A DNA stretch of 64,000 nt from Thelephora terrestris. Lineage: Eukaryota; Basidiomycota; Agaricomycetes; Thelephorales; Thelephoraceae. The notes under the pieces are model-generated. The model ran no database searches. It was not told the DNA's origin and was given only the letters and a program-made list of their open reading frames with translations. The stretch covers positions 974,387-1,038,386 of the forward strand of contig WIUZ02000015.1 of NCBI GenBank assembly GCA_015956445.1, given 5' to 3'. Made by a program: the position numbers and the translations under genes. Positions 10,828 to 22,171 of this stretch are shown one piece after another. Position 1 is the first letter of the stretch, and each line of letters starts with the position of its first letter.

Positions 10828-13358
10828 GACCTAGAGCAAAAATCAGATTTCGATGAACAATCGGTCGGATCGTTTTTGGGACTCGACGAACGGTGGCAGG
10901 TGAAAGTAGACCAATGATGATTTGCGACGCTGAGCTCAATATCGACCTGAAGTGAACGTCAGGGAAATCCACCATAATCGTGTGGTACTACCCGTGCCCA
11001 CGTAGAGGAGAGACGTTCCCGTCGACGATGTGGTCGAAAGGAACGGAAGTTTCCACGCGCATGATGGCTGACGCTCATCCATGTCCCTCGAGCGCCTTCA
11101 AGCGGCAGATGCTCCCCGCAAGCCAGCTACGACAGCACGCACGGTCATGACCCCTTTCGAAATTTCCCAGCTCACCGAAAAGCCTCCGCCGGAGCTCCCA
11201 GAGCGTGTGTGTCGATCTCGAACATCCTGAGGATGAAACACGTCAACCGTTATCATCGCTATGTATCTTATGCCTAGCATCGAATACTGAATCGGTATCT
11301 TCTCTGCGGAGTTGGGCCTTTCTTTGCCGACAAACGTAGTGTCCTCGACGAACCTCGAATGAAATGGGCTGTTCTCACTCCTCTCCAAAAGTCGGAGCGC
11401 GCAAGATCAACGACGAGTTTGAAAAGTATGGTCCACAAGCCATTGGGTGTGGCGTTTTCGGTTTCGCCAGGGGCTGGGAGACTTCTACACTGCTCTTCAC
11501 GCTGGCATCGGCTTCGCAAGGAATACAGCGGGCAGAGTGGAGTGTCTCACTTCCTGCTGGTTTCTCGGTATGGTATGGGAGTTTTCAATCTACCTTCAAG
11601 CGAATGTGCTAACCATAGTTCGATGGGGAGACACGTAAGGTTTCCGGTACTACCTATTGTGCGGGCGCGCCCCTTCGCCGGATGAACTCACGGTTGCTCC
11701 CTTCTATCCGGATCGTTCCCAGCGCATACCCGCGGTGGGTGTTGACGACTCTCTGTGGTACGTGATCAACACAGAGCTTGCACGGGAGCCGGAGGGCCAG
11801 AATATCGGGTGGTGCGAATGGGCGGCGAACCTCCTCTTGGTCGGACCGGAAATATAATCGGGAGCGATTGCATCTGGGTCTTTAATCAAACAGCTCACGT
11901 TCAAAACCTCGATACCCTAGATGAGGTGGGAGCGACTACAACCGTCGCACATGACAGCATCGTCTTCTACCGCGTGAGTATTCTCATCGTCCTCCCGCAC
12001 CAGTCCACGGTTAAATGGAGCCCTCTCTTTGACTTGAACGAGGGGCCATACACCGAGCCTGAACTATCCAGAATGATGGACGTGTGGAAACTTTGAGAGT
12101 GCTACCCCCGAATGGATTTGGCTAATGCTACTGGGGAAGATTCTGTGGGCCGGTTGGCATCTGTGCAGAATGCTTGTACGAAGATCTACAAGTTGGTGCG
12201 CCATTTCACAGGTAGAGATGTGGAATAGAGGCGTCGAAGGAGCATTCAAAGCACCGAAACACGATGCCAGCAAAAGCGATTGTGGGGTACGGAAAGGGGA
12301 AGGTTCTGGATTGCGTTCCGACCTGACCAACGCACACTTGGATATCGATATCATGATACGGTTCTGCTATGTTGCGTTTACATTCACATCAGACATTTCC
12401 AATTTACGTAAACAGCTTAGGCCACTTTGAGATACATGGTTCGCCCTTGCAAATTCCTACACCAGAATAGCAGCCAGCGCACCAATAAAGCCAAACCACA
12501 AGAGCACATCCCATCGAGACGGTACTACCGCTAGAAGACGAACCGACGGTGCTCGTGGGAATTGGGGCCCCGCCTTTGGTGGACGTGGGTGAAGGGGAGC
12601 CCAACCCAGTACTCGATAAGAGCGAGGCTAGAAGTGTCACCAGAGGGCGGTTGACCCTGAGGGTTTGTACACCCGATATCGACTGGAACACGATCCTGAT
12701 CGTCGAGTGTAACACGATCCTGATCGTCGAGTGTAACATCCATGGACTGCCGAACACACGTCAGAGAATCTCCTCCCCACACACTGATGAAATCGTACGG
12801 TTCACCTGATAGAGCGTTCCATCCCCACCGTCGAAGACCATCTGGAAGGTAAAGTTGCTACAGACCCTACCCAACTCCGGGCTAAATCATATTCCCTGGT
12901 CCCCTCCTCTCCTCTGTTGAAATTTGATGCCGTGATTAAGTGATCGTGCTTTCCCCAGCTCTCTCAAAGAATCGGATCCGTCATCCTGGTCACCAGCCTA
13001 AGCCCTCGAGCCTTGACCGGGATGACCATCGGCGTATTTCCCTAGTGCGGTGAGCCGGCTGTGAGCCAGTGCCGTCACCAGAAACTGATGTCGGTCATCC
13101 TGGAGTTTTGAGGTACGTACGTTCAAGGGCGGCCACGCGCACTCGTGCGATAATCATAACCATCGTCTTGGCAGAAAGATAAGAATGAGCGCCATTCAGC
13201 GGAAACGCGCTCGGATCAAATTTGCTCTCCTCCGATCATTTCCGCCGCACTGCCTCGCCACGTGCACCCCTGAACTCCTTCAAACAAGATTGCTTGGCGT
13301 TGACCACCATAGCAGCCAGAGGGAGCTAAACCCCTCTTCTTCTCCCCCTCTCAAAACC
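10828..13358. other. Stretch without a confident gene; possible decayed ORFs
   Basis: Several short ORFs exist but none splice into a convincing gene. The best are 11364-11612 plus (starts MGCSHSSPKVGARKINDEFE, a possible N-myristoylation start), an overlapping frame ending near 11638, and 11755-12096 plus (ending MMDVWKL). They may be remnants of one broken gene. An upstream in-frame extension of the kinase ORF begins at 13185 but looks like 5' untranslated sequence. Confidence 0.35.
12687..12734. repeat. Perfect 24-bp tandem duplication
   Basis: The 24-bp unit aacacgatcctgatcgtcga plus gtgt is present twice without mismatch at 12687-12710 and 12711-12734, and the next four bases (aaca) begin a third unit that breaks off. 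Confidence 0.9.
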
Positions 13359-15412
13359 ATGTCTAAAATCTCCAATTTAACGGACCATCTGCTCCCTCAG
13401 CCCCCTAGCTTCTCAAAGAAGAAACATTACGAGATCCTCGATGTACTTGGCACGGGCTCGTTCGGTAAAGTCATGGTGCGTCGAGATACGTGTCTAGCGT
13501 GGCGGACGCGCAAGAATGAACCCATTGCATCCTCTCTTCTGCTGCATTAGGCGGCGAAATGGCGGGTCCCTGCGAATATGATCAACACCATCCCTGGGAG
13601 TGGAGCCAAGGGTGTGAAAAAAGCTGAAACCTCCTCGTCGTTGATTACTCTCCCCTCCAACGTTCGGAAGGATTCGGCCTCGTCGGCCAATTCCAAAGCT
13701 TCGAAGAATGCTGAAGACTCCGGAGTGATCAAAGACGTAGCGCTCAAAATCATTCCCAAGAAGAAGGTCAAGGGCAACGAGGCAGCGGTTTGGAGTGAAA
13801 TGGACGTACTCAAAGGTCTTGATCACGAAAACATTGTAAGCGCTTCCCGAACCCTCGCAAATGCACTCCCTCACACGTTTCACAGGTCAAGTTTTACGAG
13901 TGCTTTGAATCGAGGACCAAGTATTACCTCTCCTTCGAGCTTGCGACAGGTGGAGAACTCTTCGAACGGATCAGCACGCGGGGAAAGTTCACGGAGTCCG
14001 ATGCGGTTTCTGTCTTGCGGTAAGCGTAGGGTTCGACAACATGTGTGACCGCGCTTAAATCAATGACCCCTCAATCTCACATAGCTCAATCTTGGCAGGG
14101 GTTAAGTACCTGCATGAGCACGACATCGTTCACCGGGATTTGAAGTATGTGGTTTTCGATGTTTTCCCTGCTAGATATCCCCGGAACCTGACGGATTGTT
14201 AGGCCGGAAAACATATTGTATCGTACAAGAGATTTGGAATCGGATATCGTGATAGCCGATTTTGGAATGTCCGTCTCTCACGTTTACTTGCGTGGGGGAG
14301 GCCGTTCGGCTCACTCTATAACTCAGTGCTAAGCACCTTCACTCGCCCGATGAACAGTTGCGTACGGTGGCCGGGAGTTTCGGTTACGTCGCCCCAGAGG
14401 TCCTCAGCAAAAAGGGGCACGGAAAACCCGTGGATATCTGGTCAACCGGGTAGGTCCTTATCTGATACGTTCCACACTATGACCCTGATCGCGCCTTTAG
14501 CATCATCACATACGTACTGCTTTGCGGCTACGCTCCATTCAGGTCCGAAGACCCAAAAGAACTGATCCGCGAAACAATGGCCGCGAAGATCGAGTTCCAC
14601 GAACGATATTGGAGAAGTGTGTCCAAAGAAGGTGCTACCGTCGCGTTTCTCATTACTCGCGCCTCTGACCGAAATTCTCTAGCCAAAAAATTCATCAAGT
14701 CTTTGCTGATACCTAACCCCATCTACCGACCGACCGCGGCAGCTGCTCTCATCGATCACGTGCGTCCCTGGTTCCTTGCTCCGATGCTCGGCTACCGTTG
14801 AGCTCACACGACCCACAGTGGCTCACAATCCACACACCGTCCACCGAGACTGACTTACCAGGCCTGCGCGATAACTTCAATCCACGTGCTCGCTGGAGGT
14901 CGGCCATCAACTCCACCCGGGCTCTCGTCAGGCTCCATGCCGGTCTCAATGCTGCGAAGAATAATGGTGCCAATGGTTCCATCAGACCAGAGATCCCTAG
15001 CGATGATGATGAGGATGATGACCACGTTTTTCCTCTTCCGGCATCGAGGAAGTCAACCACGTCAACTTCGAAGCTCCTCGCTGGAGAGACCGGACCGGAG
15101 TCTGGTGCCTCGAGCACCAAAGAGCCCGTCCCTCCGCTCCCTTCTAGAAATACCGAACTACCGCCGGTTGAAGAGGATAGAAAGGAGGAATTATCGGAAC
15201 CACCTTCGACTCAGAGAGAGCCCCCTGAGCCCCCTCAACCCTATCAAGTCGAACAAGTTAGCGAGGATACTTCGAGGATGTCGATTCAGACAGATGATAT
15301 GCCCATGCCTGGATCTTACTCCCGGAAACAGCAGCCCGTCGACGGTGACGGGGATGAATTTAATAACCTACCCCGATGGTTACCAAAGTGGTTCCAGGCT
15401 AAGAAGGGTTGA
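13359..15412 (+). CDS. CaMK-family serine/threonine protein kinase (nine exons, 528 aa)
   Basis: Exons 13359-13475, 13551-13835, 13886-14019, 14085-14144, 14203-14268, 14327-14449, 14501-14631, 14683-14759 and 14819-15412 join in frame to 529 codons including the stop. All introns are GT...AG, 50-75 nt. Kinase motifs in order: glycine loop LGTGSFGKV, lysine in [31 protein letters not shown], catalytic loop [42 protein letters not shown]. The glycine loop and the ATP-binding lysine are separated by an insert of about 60 residues rich in Ser, Ala and Lys. After the kinase core (ending ALIDHWLTIHTP) a basic amphipathic stretch, [20 protein letters not shown], is well placed as autoinhibitory/calmodulin-binding helix; the tail is acidic and proline-rich. 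Role inferred: Ca2+/calmodulin signalling. The ATG at 13359 is preferred over the in-frame start at 13185. Confidence 0.92.
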
Positions 15413-15809
15413 ACGGACCAACCTTGTGCAGGTATATACACGGGTGCCCTAGCAAGTTACCATTCGGGGTTCGTGGCCTTTGGTTAAATGTGTCCGATGC
15501 GATTTCGTCCTGTTGTGTATTTTAATTCACGTGTATCGACCGTTTTTATCTCTCGCATTTACCTTCGTATGTCGTTATTGACGACTTCCTGGCTCGGTAC
15601 ACTGTACTATAGGTTAACTCGTGTCTGCTGATATTCATGTATCGTGCGCTTTTGCAATTGGTCGTGCCCCGTGCCGCACTTCGACACTGCCAAGAATTAA
15701 AGACCCCCCGCGAAGTTGCTCAACCACGCGGGGAGATTTTATCCCAATTTCAGGCAGAGGAATCTGCTACGCAACAGGCCAGACCCTCGTTCGGCTCCCT
15801 ATCGCAGTA
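15413..15809. other. Intergenic, 3' flank of the kinase gene
   Basis: No gene seen; presumably the kinase 3' untranslated region followed by spacer. Confidence 0.4.
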
Positions 15810-16060
15810 CAGTTGTTGTACACCGAGGAATGTCTATGTTCGAGGAGGGTATCAACGTTAAACCTATGCAGGTATCGACAGGGAAAAACCATACAAATAC
15901 ATCTGAATGGATAGTTACAGGAAACAACCAGCAGTCCAAGCGGACTAGGCCAAACCAGCCAGGGGACCAGACCATTGTTTGCTTGTAGAGCAGCCCCGCA
16001 TACCGTCGACCTCCAGCAGTGCGCTTGGACTGATTCCTTGCGCTTGAAGCTATAGGGCCG
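15810..16060 (-). pseudogene. Truncated second copy of the C2H2 gene 3' region
   Basis: The minus strand here reads PYSFKRKESVQAHCWRSTVCG, nearly the same as GYSFKRKDSVQAHCRRSTACG of the intact gene at 18228-19042. Similarity continues through the shared non-coding 3' flank (for example atgcaggtatcgacaggg occurs in both, near 15867 and 18118). The zinc-finger N-terminal half and the first two exons are missing, so this is a fragment. Confidence 0.75.
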
Positions 16061-16367
16061 ACCCCGACCGTGCAATCGGATGGAGCGTGGAAGAATCCTT
16101 AGAAGACGGCGTCATGAGGCGGTAGACTGGGTCAAGGAGCGCCCCAAGCAATCCCGAAAATCCCATAGGAATGGAATCATTTGTCGATGCACCGTGACAG
16201 AACGCAGCAAAAAAAGAAAACATTATGAAGCGCTCGCTAATCCTGCGCTTTTCCTTATCGCTGCGCAACTGCGACCATGAACGACGAGTTCGACCCACCA
16301 GACAGAGACACTACCAGAAAACAGCCAGCGTGTTGTAACTATAGACAGTATAGATAAGGGATACGCA

Positions 16368-17851
16368 TCACAACACACTGGAGAGATCCCCTCTATCTGA
16401 CGCGCCAGTATAAAAATCTCTGGGACGCGTACGGATCGTCCGTCTCTCACAAGTGATCCCCGGCTTGTAGACGAGGTACTCAAACCCCCCCTTCGCCTCT
16501 TCCTTCTTTACCGCCGACGCCATCAGCCGCACACCAAAGTCCTCCATGCAACCATAAACGTCCACACAGAACACCAACCGGAACTTCCGTGCGCTATGCA
16601 TCTCGCGTAAAACCCTCAGTTGCTGTGGGAAATTATTGAGATCTGGCCGACGGCGATGGCGGATACAGATGGGGTCCCCGCTGCAGGCCAGGCAATATGG
16701 CGACCCTCCAAAGTCGGTATCGCGATAGATGACTACGACATCGAGCATTCCAGGAAATGCGACGGTGGAGAGCACAGTTTTCATGAATTCAGGTGCGTCC
16801 CTCCCAAAGGCAATTGATTCTGCCGTTGTCTCGAATGTCCGAAGGGTCTTGATCTGTGACAAATCGAAACGCAGGATTTTCGCTACAAATCGACCCGATG
16901 AGTCCACCTCCTTTCCTTCAGAAAAAAAATCTGACCGTATGGATCGGTTGGGTACAACCTCAACGTATCTAGGGTCTCTGCGCACCGTTTCAAAAGGAGT
17001 GGCAGGCACTTCACCCCGAAGAGGTCCATTTGACGAAACCGAAGTCCCCCAAAAAGCGTGACCATATCCTTCACAATTTGTTCCCTCGTGAACAATATGA
17101 GCGTCAATCGTCCTTCCAATGGGGGCGAGGAGAGAGGAACAAGTGTTGTGTCTCCTATATCCTCTTTTTCATCCCTGAGGAAAGGGTAGTGAAGCTTGAG
17201 GTCTTGGAGGTTCGGAAAGAGTCCGATGAAGTACACGATCTGTCGGGAGGAGCCGAACGGCCGCCTGAGGGCAAGGAACCGAAGTGTCGGGGAGAGATGT
17301 CCAAAGTATCGCTGAAGATCCGGCATAAAGTTGCGCAGTGCAAGGTCATCTATTCCAAGTTCCTGGAGGTTCTTGAGCGCGGAAAAGTAACGTAGGTTGT
17401 GTTTATCCAGCCATTCGGGAGTGAACCAGACATTCAGACACTTTATGCGAATCCGGAATCGTTTGACAAGTGGGAGCAGACCGAGCTCGTACATTTTTCC
17501 GAGCGGTCCGGGCCACCGGTACTTTTTGTCGATCGGGGCCAAGGAATTGTCGTCCGTTGTGAGGGAGTAGTGAAGATGACGGACGGTAGCTAAGTACCAC
17601 GACCGACAAGTCAGGGAGCAGACCATGAGAGTGCGTTTGTCGTCAACGAAATAGGAGAGGATCTCCTCCACAAGTTCCTGTGGCAGCTGGTTGATCGGTC
17701 CCCAAAGCACCTCCGTGGCATCTGAGCTAAAAAACGACTTGATTTTCGTCTTCGTTTGATGCCAAAGAATGCCGAAAAGTACTACGGCAATGTTAGCCAA
17801 ACACGATAACGGAGAGGTACGGAGTAGATAAGTACTTGTTAGCGTGGGCAT
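16368..17851 (-). CDS. F-box protein, paralogue B
   Basis: Two exons, 17851-16936 and 16882-16368, with a 53-nt intron (gtcaga...ttgtag) give 476 aa. Domain layout matches paralogue A: starts MPTLTST, F-box INQLPQELVEEILSYFVDDK with CSLTCRSWYLATVRHLHYSL, LRR-like segments (NLQELGIDDLALRNFM, SPTLRFLALRRPFGSSRQIV), and a C-terminal half with APEFMKTVLSTVAFPGMLDVV and HSARKFRLVFCVDVYG. The intron interrupts the same codon as in A. The donor GTCAGA is less canonical than GTGAGC in A, so splicing may be weaker. Both copies keep open frames, which argues that both are maintained. Expected role: SCF substrate receptor; substrate unknown. Confidence 0.85.
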
Positions 17852-18227
17852 GTGTCTCCCGTGTCGTCGCTATCGTGAGTTCTTGCTGAGGAAGGATGCA
17901 ATTGCGGTAGATCTCTTCAGAGTGGCGTAAGCCGAGTGAAGCTCGTCTGGGTTGAGCAACAGGATTGGAGAGGAGGAATTGAAGTATGGCGATGGTTGCG
18001 AATTAACCCGCTTCTCCATTCCGATCATGATTCTCTCAGGCTACCGCAAGACGATTATTGTGCACCGAAGCTGAAGGATTTTTATGGTCGAGGAGGAGGG
18101 TATCATCGTTACATCTATGCAGGTATCGACAGGGGGAAAATAATAATACTGATACATCTGGATGGGCGGTTACAGGAAACTACCAGCAGTCAACTTTAAC
18201 CGAGCCAAATGGACCAAACCAACCAGA

Positions 18228-19042
18228 CTACCGAGAAACTTTGTGTTTGCGCCACCCACACGTCCTTTGGTAGGGTTTGTGGACGGTGGGGTCGTATCTC
18301 ACCAAGTCCTGCCCGGTCACCGGGACCCCCCACCTGGGGACCACACCATTGGTTGCTTGTAGGGCAACCCCACACGCTGTGGACCTTCTGCAGTGCGCTT
18401 GGACTGAGTCCTTGCGCTTGAAGCTATATCCCCCGAGCCACTTGTCACAGGTTTCCGACCGGTTCGGACACGACCAACCGCCCCGCAAAGAGAAGTGATC
18501 GCCTCGATGCCTCCTCACCTGCTTGGCGTCGGTGTGCCAGTACAGGCATTGCCCTACTCGACAGAAGAAAGGTTTCTGATCACGGCGGAGGTCAACCAGT
18601 TCGCCTGGGAAGTCGCTCCCGCTGGCGTGGGTGGTGGAGGATCCAGCCTCCGAGCTGCCGGCCTCGAGGTCGTCGGACTGGTCGTGAGACTCCTCCGAAT
18701 ACCGGCCAGTGGCGCTGTGCTCTGGTGATGCTTCCCACCCGGCCTCTTGATGATGCCATTCGAGGGCACCTGAGAGGACCTCCTCCCACACTCGAGGGGA
18801 TGCCTGCTGGACCTATGGAATGACGGGGTCAACGAGAATATGATCGCATTGGTGGAAGGACGTACCGGGACCCCGACCGCGCCAGCAAGGGATGAATTCT
18901 CCCGGAACCAGGGATTCTGAACGGCCTGCAACCATACTTAGTATTCAGGAAGCGGAAATCGATCGGGGCTCGAGCTGATACTCACCCAAATGGTCGGGTT
19001 ATAGGATCCAAAGGCGCAGATGTCGCAGTCGGATTGAGACAT
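18228..19042 (-). CDS. C2H2-type zinc-finger protein (three exons, 233 aa)
   Basis: Exons 19042-18986, 18925-18866 and 18812-18228, with introns of 60 nt (gtgagt...ttgcag) and 53 nt (gtacgt...catag), give 234 codons including the stop. The N-terminus MSQSDCDICAFGSYNPTIW contains a CxxC pair. The middle is acidic and Ser-rich (HDQSDDLEAGSSEAGSSTTH). Finger-like parts are FFCRVGQCLYWHTDAKQVRR followed by HRGDH, and WSCPNRSETCDKW with KRKDSVQAHCRRSTACG: a C2H2 and a C2HC arrangement seen in many unnamed basidiomycete proteins. Probably nuclear and nucleic-acid binding, by inference. A truncated copy of its 3' end lies at 15810-16060, the other side of F-box paralogue B. Confidence 0.75.
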
Positions 19043-22000
19043 TGTACTGGGTAGAGAAAGATTCGTAGAAGGCGTAGTAAGGAGCGAGGAGGAGGAGGGA
19101 AGAAGTGGGAAGGGAAGGACCTGTGTTGAGCTCCTACCGCCTCGACGCACACCGAATTTATACCTGGAGGATGTGCCACTCTCGGATGTTTAATGTGCGA
19201 ACGCCATTAGAGATGTGGCTGATCGCTGGACGGGGTAGAATTGAAAAACCTTACCCATGCAGGCTCTTTTGGATTTGAGCGACCGTGGTGGCGACGGCGA
19301 TTCTTTCAGCTTGCCGAGGTATGTGCGCCGTATGTCCGATCCGACGCGTCTGGGGATGCTGCGAGTGTCAAGCGAGTGTTCCTGCGACCCACCTCTCCTG
19401 GAGGAGGCATTCGGGTAAAACTTCCACATCCCGCCCTCTCAATGGGGCTGAGGGCGTCAGAGAGCCGGACGGGAGACGCAGGGATTGTAGGGAAGGGCGG
19501 ACAAAAGACTGGGCTAAATCGAAGTGGTTCCGAACCCCTCCCATGGTCGCCGATGTTCGACCGTCCAGATTAAACGGCCGACACGCAGATAATGTGCGAC
19601 ACACGGGTGTGCTAAAGAGAAGAATTTGTCAGTGCGCACATGGTCTCCCGCTCAAGTGTCACATTCCCACCGTTGTGAGGGATGTATTAAAATCAGGCGT
19701 TGAAAGGGGATAGCCATGGGGCGGTCACACCATGAAGGTCACTAAGGGAATATAAGCGACTGGAGGGCCGGAATGCCGGCTGTTACGAATCCCTACACGC
19801 ACGACGACAGGAATTCTGATTATTGTTTTCAGATATCAAGCGCAAGAGGGTGGGTGTGGATGGTTCTTTGTCCGCCGATCGTGTAGTGCATGGTCCAGTC
19901 AACGGATTGAAGGGACCGAGGACGGAAGCAGAGCAACCGCACGGCCATGCGCTGTTTACGTCCTCAAAGTAAGGTATGGTCCCGAGAATTTGACTGGAAG
20001 AAAGGCCGTGTCCGGCCAACTTTTCCGCATCACAGAAGGTAAGGGCAGAGGCGGCGGCGGGAAAATACGACGCCACTCGGGCAGCACGTTCACGAAGCAA
20101 AGTTGTAGCGAGATTGGTTGGCCATGAAGGTGTGTCTGGAGTCTGCCCATGATGAAAACAAATCTCAAGGGCGTCGATTAATAGCAGCGACGGAGACCAG
20201 GACCCGAGGAATAATGGTACTGAACACGGACACAAAGCAGAGAGTTAACAGAGAACACCGTGCCGTGCTAGGCGGTAGGACAGGCCGAGGGATGATGAGT
20301 GAATGTTTTCCAGATTACCGGGAGTATCGAATCCGGGACCAATGTAGATACTATAGAAGCTTGGAGAGCTGTCAGATGTGGTCCTGAAGAGACAGGCGAT
20401 TTTGTGTGATAAGCTCCAGTCTTTGCCTACGTACTTCGACGAGTAACGGAAATCATTTGGGAACACCACGAGTCTTCAACACGATGATGGACTCGCTCGA
20501 GTTTTGCCCCTGTATGTCCCCTTTGAACCGTCAGTGAAGATCTCACGAGCGCGAAGGTCCCTGAGATGGAGGCACAGGACCCTGTTGCTCAGCGCTCGAG
20601 AGTCTTGGCGCGTGTCTTGTCAATCATTGTGTGCTTCCAGTTACTAAATGATTGAAGATCGGTCGGTATCACTCGGCGAGTTCCGAAGTGACCAGCGGCT
20701 TGATGGCTCCCAACCATGATGATCTCGATGAACGCCAACGCCAATAAATCCACTCGCTAAAGTATTAATATCTTACAGCCCCATTGCGAACTTGAAGCTG
20801 TTTGGCTTGTCCTTCGCAACATTATCGATATGGTCTCGCTCCTGGCGACAATCACATCTATAGTTTCGCACGAGCTCTCGAACTGCGTCTCCTTCCGGCG
20901 CGCGCCCCAATCACACGATCACTGGCCACCCAAATTCGGAAGAGACCGCCCAAGGAATCAGCCTAGAAATACAAGGGAGACGCCGTTGGCTAGCTCAGCG
21001 ATACAATCTAGCTCGCGTGCGTTCGCTGCAAAAGATGCGAACTGGGAGCGCTGATTTCGTGTCGTCTCTTCGAGAAGGAGTCTCATGACAGCTGAAACCA
21101 GTTGGGGAGGATCCTCCCTATTCCAGGAATTTGGGCGATGAGAGGCTCGGGGGTCGTGAAACTGCTATTGAGGAGAGTGGACTGACCGCCATTCCGTACG
21201 TTTCTTTGTTCGTTCGGGGCTTTGCATGTCTTGACAGCGGTCAAGGTGATTTTTAACCAACTGGAGACATCACTAGCGGACACCTCCAGAGCGATCAACA
21301 TCGTCCGGGGTGGTGAACGGGTAATTTGTCCTGTTGCGTGTTCCGGCTAAGCCACCCGGTTGAGCAGTACTCTACGGAGGGGCCTTGGGTAGTACCTAAC
21401 CATAGGATTAGCATGAGAAGGTGGCAGCCGCTATCGTCAACTTTGGCGCGTTCAATCCAACATTTCCGCCTCCGCTCTGTCTTGCAAACACGCAAACATG
21501 CTTCTAGGTTTCTCGTGCGTGTGGATCTTGATAATCCTTGCTCGGTGTCAGAGGTTGACCCCAGCTCGAGAAAAGGAGAAAAGAGCCGCTTGACTCTTCA
21601 ATGTCGGAGCGCGGGCCGAAGGGAATGGAAGTGCTCACTGCTCGCCGAAACCACGGATCACGGACAGGGTCGTTGCTGGATCAAGCGCTCAAATTTTGAT
21701 GCTCAGGGGTTCGTAGACACCAAGCCCAACGTGGAAAAATGCACGTACTTGTGCTCCCTGACCGTTCTTCTCCCTTGCGAGATGCCCAATGCCACTTCGG
21801 CGGCGACGTCTCCATAATCCCTTAATCCGATGTTTAAGCCATCGTGCACCCCGAGTTTCTTGACTTGAACCTCCCCGCATCCCCTACGATGTTCAGAAAC
21901 CGATCATCGGACCAGCCTACGTGCCATCGAACGAAGTCAGGGTCGACAACGAAAGTCCGACGGTTGGCCGCCGAACGTAACTGGACATTTGAACCTCCCT

Positions 22001-22171
22001 ATGACACCCCCATTAGTACGCTCTTTCGCGTGAAGCTCATTCGCTGGAATATGGTCGCCGAGATCTGTTTACATACATCCCAATTGTACATTTCAAGAAA
22101 CATCGTGGCACGTATCATATTTGTAACAACATCATTTGTACAGACCGACACTTTGTTTACCTCGAACCAAT
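19043..22171. other. 3.1-kb stretch without a confident gene
   Basis: The longest frame is 20235-19783 on the minus strand (150 aa, with LLIDALEICFHHGQTPDTPS); it shows no family signature and no splice partners I could join. Other ORFs are short and overlapping. It may hold remnants of a gene or unannotated repeat. Confidence 0.35.

Noticed and set aside
19783-20235. 150-codon minus-strand ORF as a gene
   Set aside because: No domain, no convincing upstream exon, and start context cannot be judged; kept only as a note in the intergenic entry.
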